Positions 54,208 to 63,385 of a DNA stretch of 64,000 nucleotides are shown one piece after another. The stretch spans positions 1,984,001-2,048,000 of the forward strand of contig NZ_CP119757.1 in assembly GCF_029320955.1 (NCBI RefSeq), given 5' to 3'. The position numbers and the translations under genes are program-made. Every line of letters begins with the position of its first letter. Within the stretch, counting starts at the first letter, position 1. A model generated the notes under the pieces. The model did not search any database. It was given only the letters and a program-made list of their open reading frames with translations, and was not told where the DNA came from. Source of the DNA: Flavobacterium sp. YJ01 (lineage in GTDB: Bacteria; Bacteroidota; Bacteroidia; Flavobacteriales; Flavobacteriaceae).

Positions 54208-56451
54208 TTAGTCAAATTTTGACTTTGTTTCTACTTTTGGCCAAGAATTATTTGTTACATCAATATCTGCCGTAAGCAATTTTGGATCAACTTGAATACT
54301 CTTAATTGCTTTAGTTGTAGCGTATACTTTTCTAGCAGATTCATTCCCTTTTCTCCAGATTTGCGCTGGATATTTGTAATTATCTTTTGTACCGTCTTCG
54401 TATGTAATTTCAACTAAAATTGGCATAATCATTCCGCCTGGTTTATTAAACTCTACTTCATAGAAATATTTAGGCGATTTGATACTTGCTTTTTCTTCAG
54501 CTGTAAAAGTCTGATCTACATAATCAGCTAAAGTTTTAAATTCTTCAACTTGTAATGCCTTTTTAGAAGAGGCTTTTACTTCTGCATTATCTCCAGCAAC
54601 TAAATAAACAAAAGGTCCTTTTTCAAAACCAAAACGGCCTTTTCTAACTTTTACATTTTTAAGATCAGCAGTTGGCGTTTCTGAAACATAGTATTGTTTT
54701 ACTTCTTTAATTCCGATATCTACGAAATCTGTTGAGTAGAACCAACCTCTCCAAAACCAATCCAAATCTACTGCCGAAGCGTCTTCCATCGTTCTAAAGA
54801 AATCTTCTGGAGTTGGATGTTTGAACTTCCATCTGTTTGCATACGTTTTAAAAGCGTGATCAAACAATTCTCTCCCCATAACTACTTCTCTCAAAATATT
54901 AAGACCTGTAGCTGGTTTTCCGTAAGCGTTATTTCCAAATTGGTGAATTGTTTCTGAATTCGACATAATTGGTTCCAAGAACTTTTGATCACCACTCATG
55001 TATGGAACAATATTTTTTGCCGGTCCTCTTCTAGAAGGAAAATTAGAATCTAATTCTTGTTCTGCCAAATATTCTAAAAATGAATTTAAACCTTCATCCA
55101 TCCAAGTCCATTGACGCTCGTCTGAATTTACAATCATAGGAAAGAAAGTATGTCCAACTTCATGAATAACAACGCCAATCATTCCGTTTTTAACCTCTTT
55201 ACTCGTTACGCCATTTTCGTCTGGACGACCATAATTCCAGCAAATCATTGGATATTCCATCCCTTGATCTTCTGCAGAAACTGAAACTGCTTTTGGATAA
55301 GGATAATCAAAAGTATGAGATGAATAGCTTTTTAAAGTATGCGCTACAACCATTGTAGACGTTTCTCCCCAAAGCGGATTTGATTCTTTCGGATAAACAG
55401 ATTCTGCCATAACAGTTCTGTTTCCGATTTTTACAGCCATTGCATCGTAAATGAATTTTCTTGAAGAAGCAATTCCGAAATCACGAACATTTTTAGCACT
55501 AAATTTCCAAGTTTTTTTCTTTTCAGAAAAACCTTTTTCAGCCGCTTCTGCTTCTGCTTGCGTTACAATAACAACTGGTTTATCAAATGATTTTTGAGCT
55601 TGTTCGTATCTTTTTACTTGTTCTGCTGTAAAAACTTCGCTTCTATTCATCAATTCTCCAGTCGCATCAATTACGTGATCCGCAGGAACTGTAATGTTTA
55701 CATCAAAATTTCCGAAAGGAAGAGCAAACTCTCCGCTTCCCCAAAACTGCATATTCTGCCATCCTTCAACATCATTATAAACTGCCATTCTTGGATAGAA
55801 TTGCGCAATTACATATAATTTATTACCGTCTTTCTCGAATAATTCATATCCAGAACGACCGCCTTCTTTTCTGTAATTATTGATATTGTACCACCATTTT
55901 ATTGAAAAAGAAATTTTTTCTCCAGGTTTTAAAGGCGAAGTCAAATTAATACGCATCATTGTCTCGTTGATCGTATACGACATCGCATTTCCTTTTGCAT
56001 CTTTTACCTGCTCAATATTAAAACCGCGTTCTAAATCCTTCTTTAAATATTTAGAAGAAAACCCATCAAGTGGCAAAACCTGACTAATTTTATCACTTTC
56101 TGCTAGTGAAGTTTGTGTATTGGCTCTAGCCTGATTTTGATCTAATTGAATCCATAGATACTCTAAAGAATCTGGAGAATTATTGCTATATGTAATAACC
56201 TCAGATCCGCTTAATTTTGAATTTTTATCGTCTAATTCAATATCAATTTTGTAATCGGCTTGTTGCTGATAATAAGCTGGTCCTGGAGCACCAGAAGCGG
56301 TACGAAACATATTTGGAGTAGCCAATAAATCGTACATCTGGCTAAATTTGTTGGTATCGTATTTTCCTTGTTGTCTAACAGGGGCAGTTCCTGCGTTTTC
56401 TTGTGCAACTAAAAATGCAGGAAAAAGCAATAATAATGAAAGTTTTTTCAT
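54208..56451 (-). CDS. secreted M1 family zinc metallopeptidase
   Basis: 747 residues with signal peptide (LSLLLLFPAFLVAQ). Gluzincin signature HEVGH (~residue 430) with the second zinc glutamate 18 residues on in WTWMDEGLNSFLEY; the substrate motif is DQGMEYPMI in place of GAMEN. N-terminal beta domain precedes. Cleaves N-terminal residues or dipeptides from peptides; in Flavobacteria these are periplasmic or surface enzymes. Follows the DUF6702 gene by 66 bases and is probably the end of the secreted-protein operon. Confidence 0.93.
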   Translation of the reverse strand: MKKLSLLLLFPAFLVAQENAGTAPVRQQGKYDTNKFSQMYDLLATPNMFRTASGAPGPAYYQQQADYKIDIELDDKNSKLSGSEVITYSNNSPDSLEYLWIQLDQNQARANTQTSLAESDKISQVLPLDGFSSKYLKKDLERGFNIEQVKDAKGNAMSYTINETMMRINLTSPLKPGEKISFSIKWWYNINNYRKEGGRSGYELFEKDGNKLYVIAQFYPRMAVYNDVEGWQNMQFWGSGEFALPFGNFDVNITVPADHVIDATGELMNRSEVFTAEQVKRYEQAQKSFDKPVVIVTQAEAEAAEKGFSEKKKTWKFSAKNVRDFGIASSRKFIYDAMAVKIGNRTVMAESVYPKESNPLWGETSTMVVAHTLKSYSSHTFDYPYPKAVSVSAEDQGMEYPMICWNYGRPDENGVTSKEVKNGMIGVVIHEVGHTFFPMIVNSDERQWTWMDEGLNSFLEYLAEQELDSNFPSRRGPAKNIVPYMSGDQKFLEPIMSNSETIHQFGNNAYGKPATGLNILREVVMGRELFDHAFKTYANRWKFKHPTPEDFFRTMEDASAVDLDWFWRGWFYSTDFVDIGIKEVKQYYVSETPTADLKNVKVRKGRFGFEKGPFVYLVAGDNAEVKASSKKALQVEEFKTLADYVDQTFTAEEKASIKSPKYFYEVEFNKPGGMIMPILVEITYEDGTKDNYKYPAQIWRKGNESARKVYATTKAIKSIQVDPKLLTADIDVTNNSWPKVETKSKFD

Positions 56452-56517
56452 AAAAAGTTAAATGGTAATTTGTCAGGCTGTGAAAATAGTAATTAATACA
56501 TAATTTCACGACTTCAT

Positions 56518-57024
56518 TTAATATTTTAACACTTCTTTCCTTGAAGATTGTGTAAAAAGAACACTCTTTTTGGTATCAAATGCTGAAATATGTGTAATGT
56601 TTTGCTGTTCTGAGTTCCAATCCACTAAGATTGTATTCGAAATTTCTAATGTTTTAAACTTATCAATATCCTTAATTCTAGAATAACAAACCAGAACATC
56701 GCCCGCTTCGACTTCTTTAGATAAAAAAGTTATTTTTTTTGATTGACCATTTACTTTTATCAAAAAGTTTTCTGAAAGATATTTTTCGAATAAATCGAGA
56801 TCTGCCTGTGTTTCTTTTTCGGTACCTACAAAAGTTTTTTTATGGTACTTTTTTTCCATCGCATTATTCAAATCATCAATAAAAATGCGCGAAGTTATCT
56901 GAATCATCTTTTTTTCGGCAACATAATTTACCTGAAAAACTCCGACATAAAATTTGTGAAAAGTAAATGCGGAAGACAATACAAATACAACCGCAAGAAA
57001 ACAGTAAACTAATTTATTTTTCAT
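56518..57024 (-). CDS. DUF6702-type secreted protein
   Basis: 168 residues, signal peptide (FLAVVFVLSSAFTFHKF). The body (HKFYVGVFQVNYVAEKKMIQITSR and DLNNAMEKKYHKK) matches, as I recall, DUF6702, a small Bacteroidota family often encoded next to M1 peptidases. No catalytic residues known. Overlaps the preceding gene by four bases and precedes the peptidase gene, so it is likely functionally tied to it. Confidence 0.75.
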   Translation of the reverse strand: MKNKLVYCFLAVVFVLSSAFTFHKFYVGVFQVNYVAEKKMIQITSRIFIDDLNNAMEKKYHKKTFVGTEKETQADLDLFEKYLSENFLIKVNGQSKKITFLSKEVEAGDVLVCYSRIKDIDKFKTLEISNTILVDWNSEQQNITHISAFDTKKSVLFTQSSRKEVLKY

Positions 57025-57776
57025 TTTTGAGCAGAAGCCGCTTTCTTAAATTCTTTATTCTTGTTAATCATGAAATCTATCAATTGGAATTTCTGATCTG
57101 GATCAACCATTTGTTTTGAGTGCGGATCGTTGGAACAATACATTAAAAACAATTCGATTTCATCTTCTTTAAGACTTAATGTATTGGTATAAAAGTCTTT
57201 TGTAAAATTATCTTTCGCATATTCCACAAAAGCGATATCCGTTATTTCTTCGTCTTTTATGTCATCTTTTTTCTTAAGAAGTTTTTTGACATCTTTAAAA
57301 ATACGAACAAAATCCATTCCGTATTTTATCGTTTGATCTGACATCATCGCATTGTTTTTTGCTGTAGATTGCTTATCATCTTCAAACTGCATATCTACAA
57401 TACCTTGCGAACCGCCTCCAAGCGCTTTGACTTTTAATTCTTTATGAACAACAACTTCTTTAAGCTGATTATTTACTAAATCTAATTTTACCTTAAAAAG
57501 CACCTCAGCACAATCTTTCTCTGTTAAAATGATTTTTTTTGATTGAAATGCCAAACCAGAAAACAACAATGTATCTTTTGGCCGCGCCATAATATCAAAT
57601 AAACCACCTGAACCAATAAATGTTCTGACATTGGCATTAATATTCATTACGTAACCACTTTCAATGGCTAAAAAGTCATTTAAAACTTGACCATGTAATG
57701 GCTTCCTTGAACCGTTTTGCCCTAATACAATTTGACAAAATAAGCAGACAACGAGTATTCCTAATTTATTTTTCAT
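57021..57776 (-). CDS. CarboxypepD_reg-like secreted protein, divergent paralog 4
   Basis: 251 residues with signal peptide (GILVVCLFCQIVLGQ). The N-terminal beta-sandwich resembles carboxypeptidase regulatory domains (HGQVLNDFLAIESGYVMNINANV, then LLFSGLAFQSKKI). Unlike the three upstream paralogs it lacks the GQKKYTxAER motif and has a Gly-rich joint (GGGSQGIVDMQF) and a C-terminal helical part ending FMINKNKEFKKA. Overlaps both neighbours in the same direction. Function unknown. Confidence 0.78.
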   Translation of the reverse strand: MKNKLGILVVCLFCQIVLGQNGSRKPLHGQVLNDFLAIESGYVMNINANVRTFIGSGGLFDIMARPKDTLLFSGLAFQSKKIILTEKDCAEVLFKVKLDLVNNQLKEVVVHKELKVKALGGGSQGIVDMQFEDDKQSTAKNNAMMSDQTIKYGMDFVRIFKDVKKLLKKKDDIKDEEITDIAFVEYAKDNFTKDFYTNTLSLKEDEIELFLMYCSNDPHSKQMVDPDQKFQLIDFMINKNKEFKKAASAQK

Positions 57777-58494
57777 TTTCGAGAATTGTTAGATATTTTC
57801 TTGCTAGATCTGTGATTAAAAACATACTCATTGTTTTGTTTTTACTATTCAAAGATACAGCAAAATCGGCATCTTCCACACAAAATAATTGAAATCCTTT
57901 TATATCAGCAACCGGAATCTTCAATCTATCCGTGTAATAATTCTCTTCAAAAAGATATTCTAGTTTTCTAAAAAGCGCTTCTTTTTTCTCCACATTTACT
58001 TCTTTTTTCAGCATAGTAGTTCGACCTGAAATGGCATTCAAGAGTTTATCTACCGAAGTAGAAGTTGCCGTATAAACTTTTCTTTCTGCTGGAGTATATT
58101 TTTTTTGTCCGTATGGAATTATTCCTAAATTTTCAGCTGTGATATTTGCATTTTCATTAACTACAACCTCTTTCAATTCGACTTCTTTCGCTGTCATTTT
58201 AACAATTAAAATATTAGGATAAAAATCGCCAGATACAACTCTATGTTTCAATGGTTCAAGGTTTACAGCAGAAAAAACCAAAACATCTCCTTCTTTAACC
58301 TGCATCGAAAAATTACCTTCAGAATCTGAAACGGTTGCTACTTGAGTCGCGTTATTGATAATATTAATTCCTTCAATTGGTGTAGAATGTTCTACTACTT
58401 TCCCAACCAGCTGTTTTAAATCATTTTTTTGTCCAAAACAGATTTGAACTAATAAAACCAGAACAATTATAGATATGTTTTTACTTATTTTCAC
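57766..58494 (-). CDS. CarboxypepD_reg-like secreted protein, paralog 3
   Basis: 242 residues with signal peptide (IIVLVLLVQICFGQ). Beta-sandwich N-domain (LVGKVVEHSTPIEGINIINN, DSEGNFSMQVKEGDVLVFSA), then the family motif IPYGQKKYTPAERKVYTAT at about residues 122-143, followed by a C-terminal ~95-residue helical domain (EKKEALFRKLEYLFEENYYTDRLKIP). The paralogs share this layout. Overlaps the previous gene by 14 and the next by 11 bases. Confidence 0.82.
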   Translation of the reverse strand: MKISKNISIIVLVLLVQICFGQKNDLKQLVGKVVEHSTPIEGINIINNATQVATVSDSEGNFSMQVKEGDVLVFSAVNLEPLKHRVVSGDFYPNILIVKMTAKEVELKEVVVNENANITAENLGIIPYGQKKYTPAERKVYTATSTSVDKLLNAISGRTTMLKKEVNVEKKEALFRKLEYLFEENYYTDRLKIPVADIKGFQLFCVEDADFAVSLNSKNKTMSMFLITDLARKYLTILENEK

Positions 58495-59254
58495 TAGAAA
58501 TTATTTCTTTATACTTGACAGCCAATTCTCCTAGAAGAAACTCCGTCGAAGTTTTATTTTTTGAATTTAAAACCGTGCAAAATTCGTTGTTTTCAATCAC
58601 AAAAAGTTTAAATTCATTTACATTTTCTTTGGCTATTTGCAACTTTTGAACAAAGTAGACATCATCAAACAAATAACCTAATTTGAGAAGATTTTTTTCC
58701 TTTTTCTCAATCTCTACATTTGCTTTTAATCGTTTTGTTCTTCCATTAATTTTATTGATTAACGGATCAAGCTGCATCGATCCTCCTAAAAGACCTAATA
58801 ACATTATCGGTTTAAAATCTCCCGCTGTCGCTAATTGCCTTTCTGCCTGCGAATATTTTTTCTGTCCTTTAGGAATTATACCTAAATTTTCAGCCGTTAT
58901 AGCAGTATTTTCGTCAACAATAACTTCTTGCAATTCAAGCTCTTTTATTGTCATTTCGATTAACAATTCTGAAGATCTTAAATCATCTTTTGTAATTCGT
59001 CTTTTTAAAGGATTCAAATTAACAGCTGAAAAAACCAAAATTTCATTTTCTTTTACTGAAATTGAAAAATCACCTTGCGAATCTGAAATCGTAGATATTT
59101 GCGAATTATTATTGATTACATTAACCCCTTCAACTGGTTTAGAACTTAAAACTATCTTTCCATGCAACAGCTTTAATTCTGTCTGTCCAAAACCAGTTTG
59201 AACAAAAAACAGAAAAAAAACAGCAGATATGGCTTTACTTGTTTCCAACGGCAA
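58481..59254 (-). CDS. CarboxypepD_reg-like secreted protein, paralog 2
   Basis: 257 residues with signal peptide (AVFFLFFVQTGFGQ). Same domains: LHGKIVLSSKPVEGVNVINNN, DSQGDFSISVKENEILVFSA, IPKGQKKYSQAERQLATA, then a Gly-rich spacer (MLLGLLGGSMQLDPLINKI) and helical C-domain ending STEFLLGELAVKYKEII. Almost identical ending with paralog 1 (59235-60002). Overlaps it by 20 bases. Confidence 0.82.
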   Translation of the reverse strand: MPLETSKAISAVFFLFFVQTGFGQTELKLLHGKIVLSSKPVEGVNVINNNSQISTISDSQGDFSISVKENEILVFSAVNLNPLKRRITKDDLRSSELLIEMTIKELELQEVIVDENTAITAENLGIIPKGQKKYSQAERQLATAGDFKPIMLLGLLGGSMQLDPLINKINGRTKRLKANVEIEKKEKNLLKLGYLFDDVYFVQKLQIAKENVNEFKLFVIENNEFCTVLNSKNKTSTEFLLGELAVKYKEIISSENK

Positions 59255-60002
59255 GCATTTCTTTATATTTTACCGCTAACTCGCCCAACAAGAATTCTGT
59301 CGAAGTTTTATTTTTCGAATTTAAAATTACTGTAAACTTGTCGTTTTCTATTGCATAATATTCAAATCCTTTTACATATTCCGCAGGAATTTTTAATCTG
59401 TCAATAAAATGTTCCAAACTAAACATATTTTCTAAAAGCCTCATTAAAAACTCTTTTTTCTCTACAGCCACTTCCTTTTTTAACATCGCTGTTCTTCCTG
59501 AGAAAAAATTAAGCAAAGGATCAGCAGAAATAGATCCACCCACCATTCCGCCTCCATTTGCAGTTGCATTCAATGCCGTTGCCGTATGCAATTTTCTTTC
59601 TGCTTCAGTATATTTTTTCTGACCATAAGGTATTACACCTAAACTTTCTGCACTGATATTATCATATTTTTTAATAACAACTTCTTGCAGCTGATACATG
59701 ACCATATTTAGTTTTACAGCAAAATTAAGATTCGAAAAATCTTCTGATTTTAATAAAACTCTTTTTTCTTTATAACTTATAGAAGAAAAAACCAAAACAT
59801 CATCTGGTTTTGCTAAAATCGAAAAAGATCCAGAAGTATCTGTTGTAACAGTTTCTTCTGTCTGAGCATTAATTACATAGATACCGCTCAAATCTGAAGT
59901 ATTTGATTCGACTTTTCCATTTATAACAGATCGATCTTGTACTTGAGAGATACAAGTTTGCGCCACTAAAACAACTAAAAAGAAAGTAATTTTCTGAATC
60001 AA
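59235..60002 (-). CDS. CarboxypepD_reg-like secreted protein, paralog 1
   Basis: 255 residues with signal peptide (ITFFLVVLVAQTCIS). Domains as in the paralogs: INGKVESNTSDLSGIYVINA, DTSGSFSILAKPDDVLVFSS, IPYGQKKYTEAERKLHTATA and a Gly-rich NGGGMVGGSISADPLLNFFSG hinge before the C-domain (LMRLLENMFSLEHFIDRLKIP). First gene of the five- or six-gene minus-strand operon ending at the M1 peptidase. Upstream, 60003-60165 is AT-rich with no clear site. Confidence 0.82.
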   Translation of the reverse strand: MIQKITFFLVVLVAQTCISQVQDRSVINGKVESNTSDLSGIYVINAQTEETVTTDTSGSFSILAKPDDVLVFSSISYKEKRVLLKSEDFSNLNFAVKLNMVMYQLQEVVIKKYDNISAESLGVIPYGQKKYTEAERKLHTATALNATANGGGMVGGSISADPLLNFFSGRTAMLKKEVAVEKKEFLMRLLENMFSLEHFIDRLKIPAEYVKGFEYYAIENDKFTVILNSKNKTSTEFLLGELAVKYKEMLAVGNK

Positions 60003-60165
60003 AATGAAATAAATTAAAAATATTCTTAAAACGGTAAAAATATCTCAATACGCTCCAAATTTAATATTAACGACTTGGTAAAAAAATGTTAATTAAAATT
60101 TTGAAAATCCACATAAAAACAGACTTTTTAATACCTTTAACAAACAAATTACCATTTTATAAATC

Positions 60166-60873
60166 ATGAAAAGCATTATCATCGCAAGCACCTCAACTTT
60201 GCACGGAGGTGGATATTTAGAATACATTTTACCTGTTTTACAATCGCATTTTAAAAATTGCAAAAGCATTTTGTTTATTCCTTACGCGCGTCCTAGCGGT
60301 ATTTCGCACGACGAATACACACAGAAAGCTAAAGAAGCATTTGCAAAAATAGACATCGAAGTTAAAGGAATTCACGAATTTGAAAATCCGCAAGATGCTG
60401 TAAAAAATGCAGAAGGAATTTTTACAGGCGGAGGAAACACATTTTTATTGGTTACTCAGCTTTACAGAAACAATATCATGCAGTTACTTTCTGAAACTGT
60501 AAAAAATGGCACGCCTTATTTAGGATCAAGCGCCGGAAGCAATATTTGCGGATTATCGATGCAAACCACAAACGATATGCCTATCATTTATCCGCCAAGT
60601 TTCCAGACTTTAGGATTAATCCCTTTCAACTTAAATCCGCATTATTTAGACGCAGATTTGCAATCTAAACATATGGGAGAAACCCGCGAAACTAGAATTA
60701 AAGAATTTCATGCTTTTAATTCGATTCCCGTTTTAGGTTTAAGAGAAGGAAGCTGGCTAGAAGTTAAAGGAGAAAAAATCACTTTGAAAGGAGATTTGTC
60801 AGCGCGTTTATTCCAACAAAATAAAACTCCAATTGAACTAGAAGCTGAAAGTGATTTAAGCAACCTGAACTAA
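60166..60873 (+). CDS. pepE: dipeptidase E (S51 family)
   Basis: 235 residues, cytoplasmic. Nucleophile motif LGSSAGSNICGL with the preceding GGGNTFLL, and LNPHYLDAD, typical of PepE, which hydrolyses Asp-X dipeptides. Length equals E. coli PepE (229). Stands alone, divergent from the secreted-protein operon. Confidence 0.93.
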   Translation: MKSIIIASTSTLHGGGYLEYILPVLQSHFKNCKSILFIPYARPSGISHDEYTQKAKEAFAKIDIEVKGIHEFENPQDAVKNAEGIFTGGGNTFLLVTQLYRNNIMQLLSETVKNGTPYLGSSAGSNICGLSMQTTNDMPIIYPPSFQTLGLIPFNLNPHYLDADLQSKHMGETRETRIKEFHAFNSIPVLGLREGSWLEVKGEKITLKGDLSARLFQQNKTPIELEAESDLSNLN

Positions 60874-60878
60874 TATCT

Positions 60879-60956
60879 AAACCATGTAAGTTATATAAGT
60901 TCATTTAAAAAAGGTTTGAACCAAAACTTAATTTACTTAAATAACTTACATGGTTT
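60879..60956. repeat. inverted repeat after pepE
   Basis: AAACCATGTAAGTTAT at 60879-60894 faces ATAACTTACATGGTTT at 60941-60956, with a looser inner stem (AAGTT/AACTT). Confidence 0.6.
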
Positions 60957-60973
60957 AAAAAAAGAATAAAAAC

Positions 60974-61004
60974 AAAAAAGCCTCAAACATTGTTTGAGGC
61001 TTTT
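60974..61004. terminator. terminator between pepE and the tRNA-Gly pair
   Basis: AAAAAAGCCTCAAAC / GTTTGAGGCTTTT, ending 5 bases before the tRNA 3' end on the minus strand. Confidence 0.88.
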
Positions 61005-61008
61005 GAAG

Positions 61009-61081
<73 letters not shown>

Positions 61082-61152
61082 ATTAACAGGGTGCAAATAT
61101 AAACAATTTTAATCTTTAAAAAAATAAAAATCTAAAAATTATTTATTTTTAG

Positions 61153-61225
<73 letters not shown>

Positions 61226-61361
61226 ATTGGTGGTGCAAATATAAAAAGAAAGTTCAGTTCAAAACAAGCTTTTTCGCAAAAAAATTCAAGAAAAAACAAC
61301 AATTATTTATAACTTATTTAAAATTAAAAAGTTATAAAAGTAATATTTTTCAAAAAAAATC

Positions 61362-61805
61362 ATGATTACAATTAAAGAAATTACATCAAAAGAAACTTTT
61401 ATTGTTCGTTAGTTATTTTTAAAAGCAGAAAAACCAATAGAAAGCCGTATCTTCGAAGGAGATGATTTAGAAACAATACATTATTTTCGGATAATTTGTT
61501 AATAAAAAATTAATAGGAATTACTTCCTTGTTTCAAAAAATCAACACTATATTTGCCGAGCAAAATCAAGACCAAATTCTTGGAATGCCAGTTTTAGAAA
61601 CGCATCAAAAATGAGATTTGGAGAGACTTTCGTCAAACATTGCAAAACCTACTGCAATGCAAACAAAGTTGATTTGATTTGGTTTAACGCCAGAACGGCA
61701 GCTGTTGGCTTTTATCAAAAATTGAATTATCAACCCCCAGATAAATCATTTGATATTAAGGACGTCGGCGAACATTATTTGATGTTTAAAAAATTACAAG
61801 AATGA
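61362..61805 (+). pseudogene. degenerate GNAT acetyltransferase
   Basis: The ATG at 61362 opens MITIKEITSKETFIVR, then hits an in-frame TAG at 61410. The reading continues in other frames as KPIESRIFEGDD, KLIGITSLFQK, DQILGMPVLETHQK and finally VDLIWFNARTAAVGFYQKLNYQPPD, the acetyl-CoA binding part of a GNAT protein. At least two more frame changes (around 61490-61515 and near 61610, both in A-runs) are needed. An open C-terminal fragment of 64 residues (61611-61805) remains but lacks the N-half. Clear pseudogene. Its end overlaps the next gene's start by 4 bases. Confidence 0.8.
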
Positions 61806-63385
61806 AAAAACTTTACTTTTTATTGGTAATATGTATTGTTATGGGTTGTAAAAAAGACACGCCCAAACCAGTTCCTGCTGCCCCTAAAAAAGCACCAGCA
61901 ATTATACTTACTGATGAAAGAAAAGTAGATATTGATACCGCTATAATTGGCGCTTATAAAAGCGAAACTCTGAAACAATTTTATATCGCTTCTGAAAACC
62001 AAACCGTTTGGGGCAATCTTCAGAAGAGAAAATACGTTTTAGCTCAATTAGAAAAATCAGAAGAATTAGGTTTAAATCCTGAAGATTATAAGGCATCTCA
62101 ACTGAAAAAATTTGAAACTAGAATAAGTTCTCTAAGCGATAAAGATTTAGCAACTTATGATATTTTGCTGACTTATAATTTTGAAAAATACCTAAATGAT
62201 TTATACAGAGGAAAACTAGATCCTAAGAAACTTTATGGTAATTGGGATCTCGATGAAAAGGCATTTGATGTAAATAATGTTTTAATTAAAGCTTTTAATA
62301 AAAACAAATTAGACAGCATTGTTGACAATATTCAGCCAAAAACCCAAACTTACAAACAGCTTTTAAAAGCACTTGAAATCATCAATGCTTTTCCTGACGA
62401 TGAGATCAAAACAATCGAATCGGTAGAAAAAATTGTTTTAAACGATACCAATTCCGCTTTAATAAATATTAAAAAAAGATTACGCTATTGGAACGATCTT
62501 ACCGGAAGAGATAGCCTTACAAAGATATATGACAGCAAAACTTTTGAAGCTGTTAAAAAATTTCAGGAAAGACACGGTTTGGCCGCAGACGGAGTTATTG
62601 GAGTTGGAACAATTAAAGCATTGAATTATTCGAAAGAACAAAGAAAAGAACAGATTATTGCCAATTTAGAGCGTTGGAGATGGTACCCAAATGAATTTGC
62701 AGAGAATTATTTCATTATAAATATTCCCGATTACAGCCTTAATGTTGTAGAAAATCAAGACACTACTTTAGTTCGAAATGTTGTGGTTGGAACAAGCAAA
62801 AGAAGAACACCTATTATTACTTCGGTTTTAAAAACAGTGGTTTTTAATCCGACTTGGACAGTTCCTCCAACAATTTTGAAAGAAGATGTTGTTCCTGCAA
62901 TGAAACGAAATCGAAATTATTTATCTAAAAAGAATATCACTATTTATGATTCTTCTGGAAATGTTGTCGATCCTGTTAATTGGAACGAAAACAAACCAAA
63001 CAATTATCGCTACGTCCAAAGTCCTGGGTATTCTAATTCGTTAGGTTTAATGAAAATTTTATTTCCAAATCATCATAGCGTTTATCTTCACGACACCAAT
63101 CATCGTAACATTTTTGGACGAAATAATCGTTCTATGAGTTCTGGATGTGTACGTGTTGAAAATCCGCTAGAATTGGCGCAACACATTTTGGATGTAGATG
63201 GTAACTGGCCACAAGATAGAATTGACACCATCATAGCGACTAAAAAAACAATGAGCTTTAAAATCACTAAAAAATATGCATTATATCAGTGGTATTGGAC
63301 AGCTTGGAGCAAAAAAAATCAGCTCCTTTTTAGAGCTGATATTTATAATCTAGATTCGGATTTATATGCTAAATTAAGAAATTAG
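61802..63385 (+). CDS. YcbB-type L,D-transpeptidase lipoprotein
   Basis: 527 residues with lipoprotein signal (VICIVMGC, Cys16). N-terminal scaffold domain, then a peptidoglycan-binding-1 helix domain (~257-283, FEAVKKFQERHGLAADGVIG) and a YkuD catalytic domain with HDTN...SSGCVR, catalytic Cys449. Layout matches the YcbB/LdtD group, which makes 3-3 crosslinks. C-terminal ~50 residues beyond the catalytic core. Overlaps the convergent next gene by 12 bases. Confidence 0.93.
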   Translation: MKKLYFLLVICIVMGCKKDTPKPVPAAPKKAPAIILTDERKVDIDTAIIGAYKSETLKQFYIASENQTVWGNLQKRKYVLAQLEKSEELGLNPEDYKASQLKKFETRISSLSDKDLATYDILLTYNFEKYLNDLYRGKLDPKKLYGNWDLDEKAFDVNNVLIKAFNKNKLDSIVDNIQPKTQTYKQLLKALEIINAFPDDEIKTIESVEKIVLNDTNSALINIKKRLRYWNDLTGRDSLTKIYDSKTFEAVKKFQERHGLAADGVIGVGTIKALNYSKEQRKEQIIANLERWRWYPNEFAENYFIINIPDYSLNVVENQDTTLVRNVVVGTSKRRTPIITSVLKTVVFNPTWTVPPTILKEDVVPAMKRNRNYLSKKNITIYDSSGNVVDPVNWNENKPNNYRYVQSPGYSNSLGLMKILFPNHHSVYLHDTNHRNIFGRNNRSMSSGCVRVENPLELAQHILDVDGNWPQDRIDTIIATKKTMSFKITKKYALYQWYWTAWSKKNQLLFRADIYNLDSDLYAKLRN

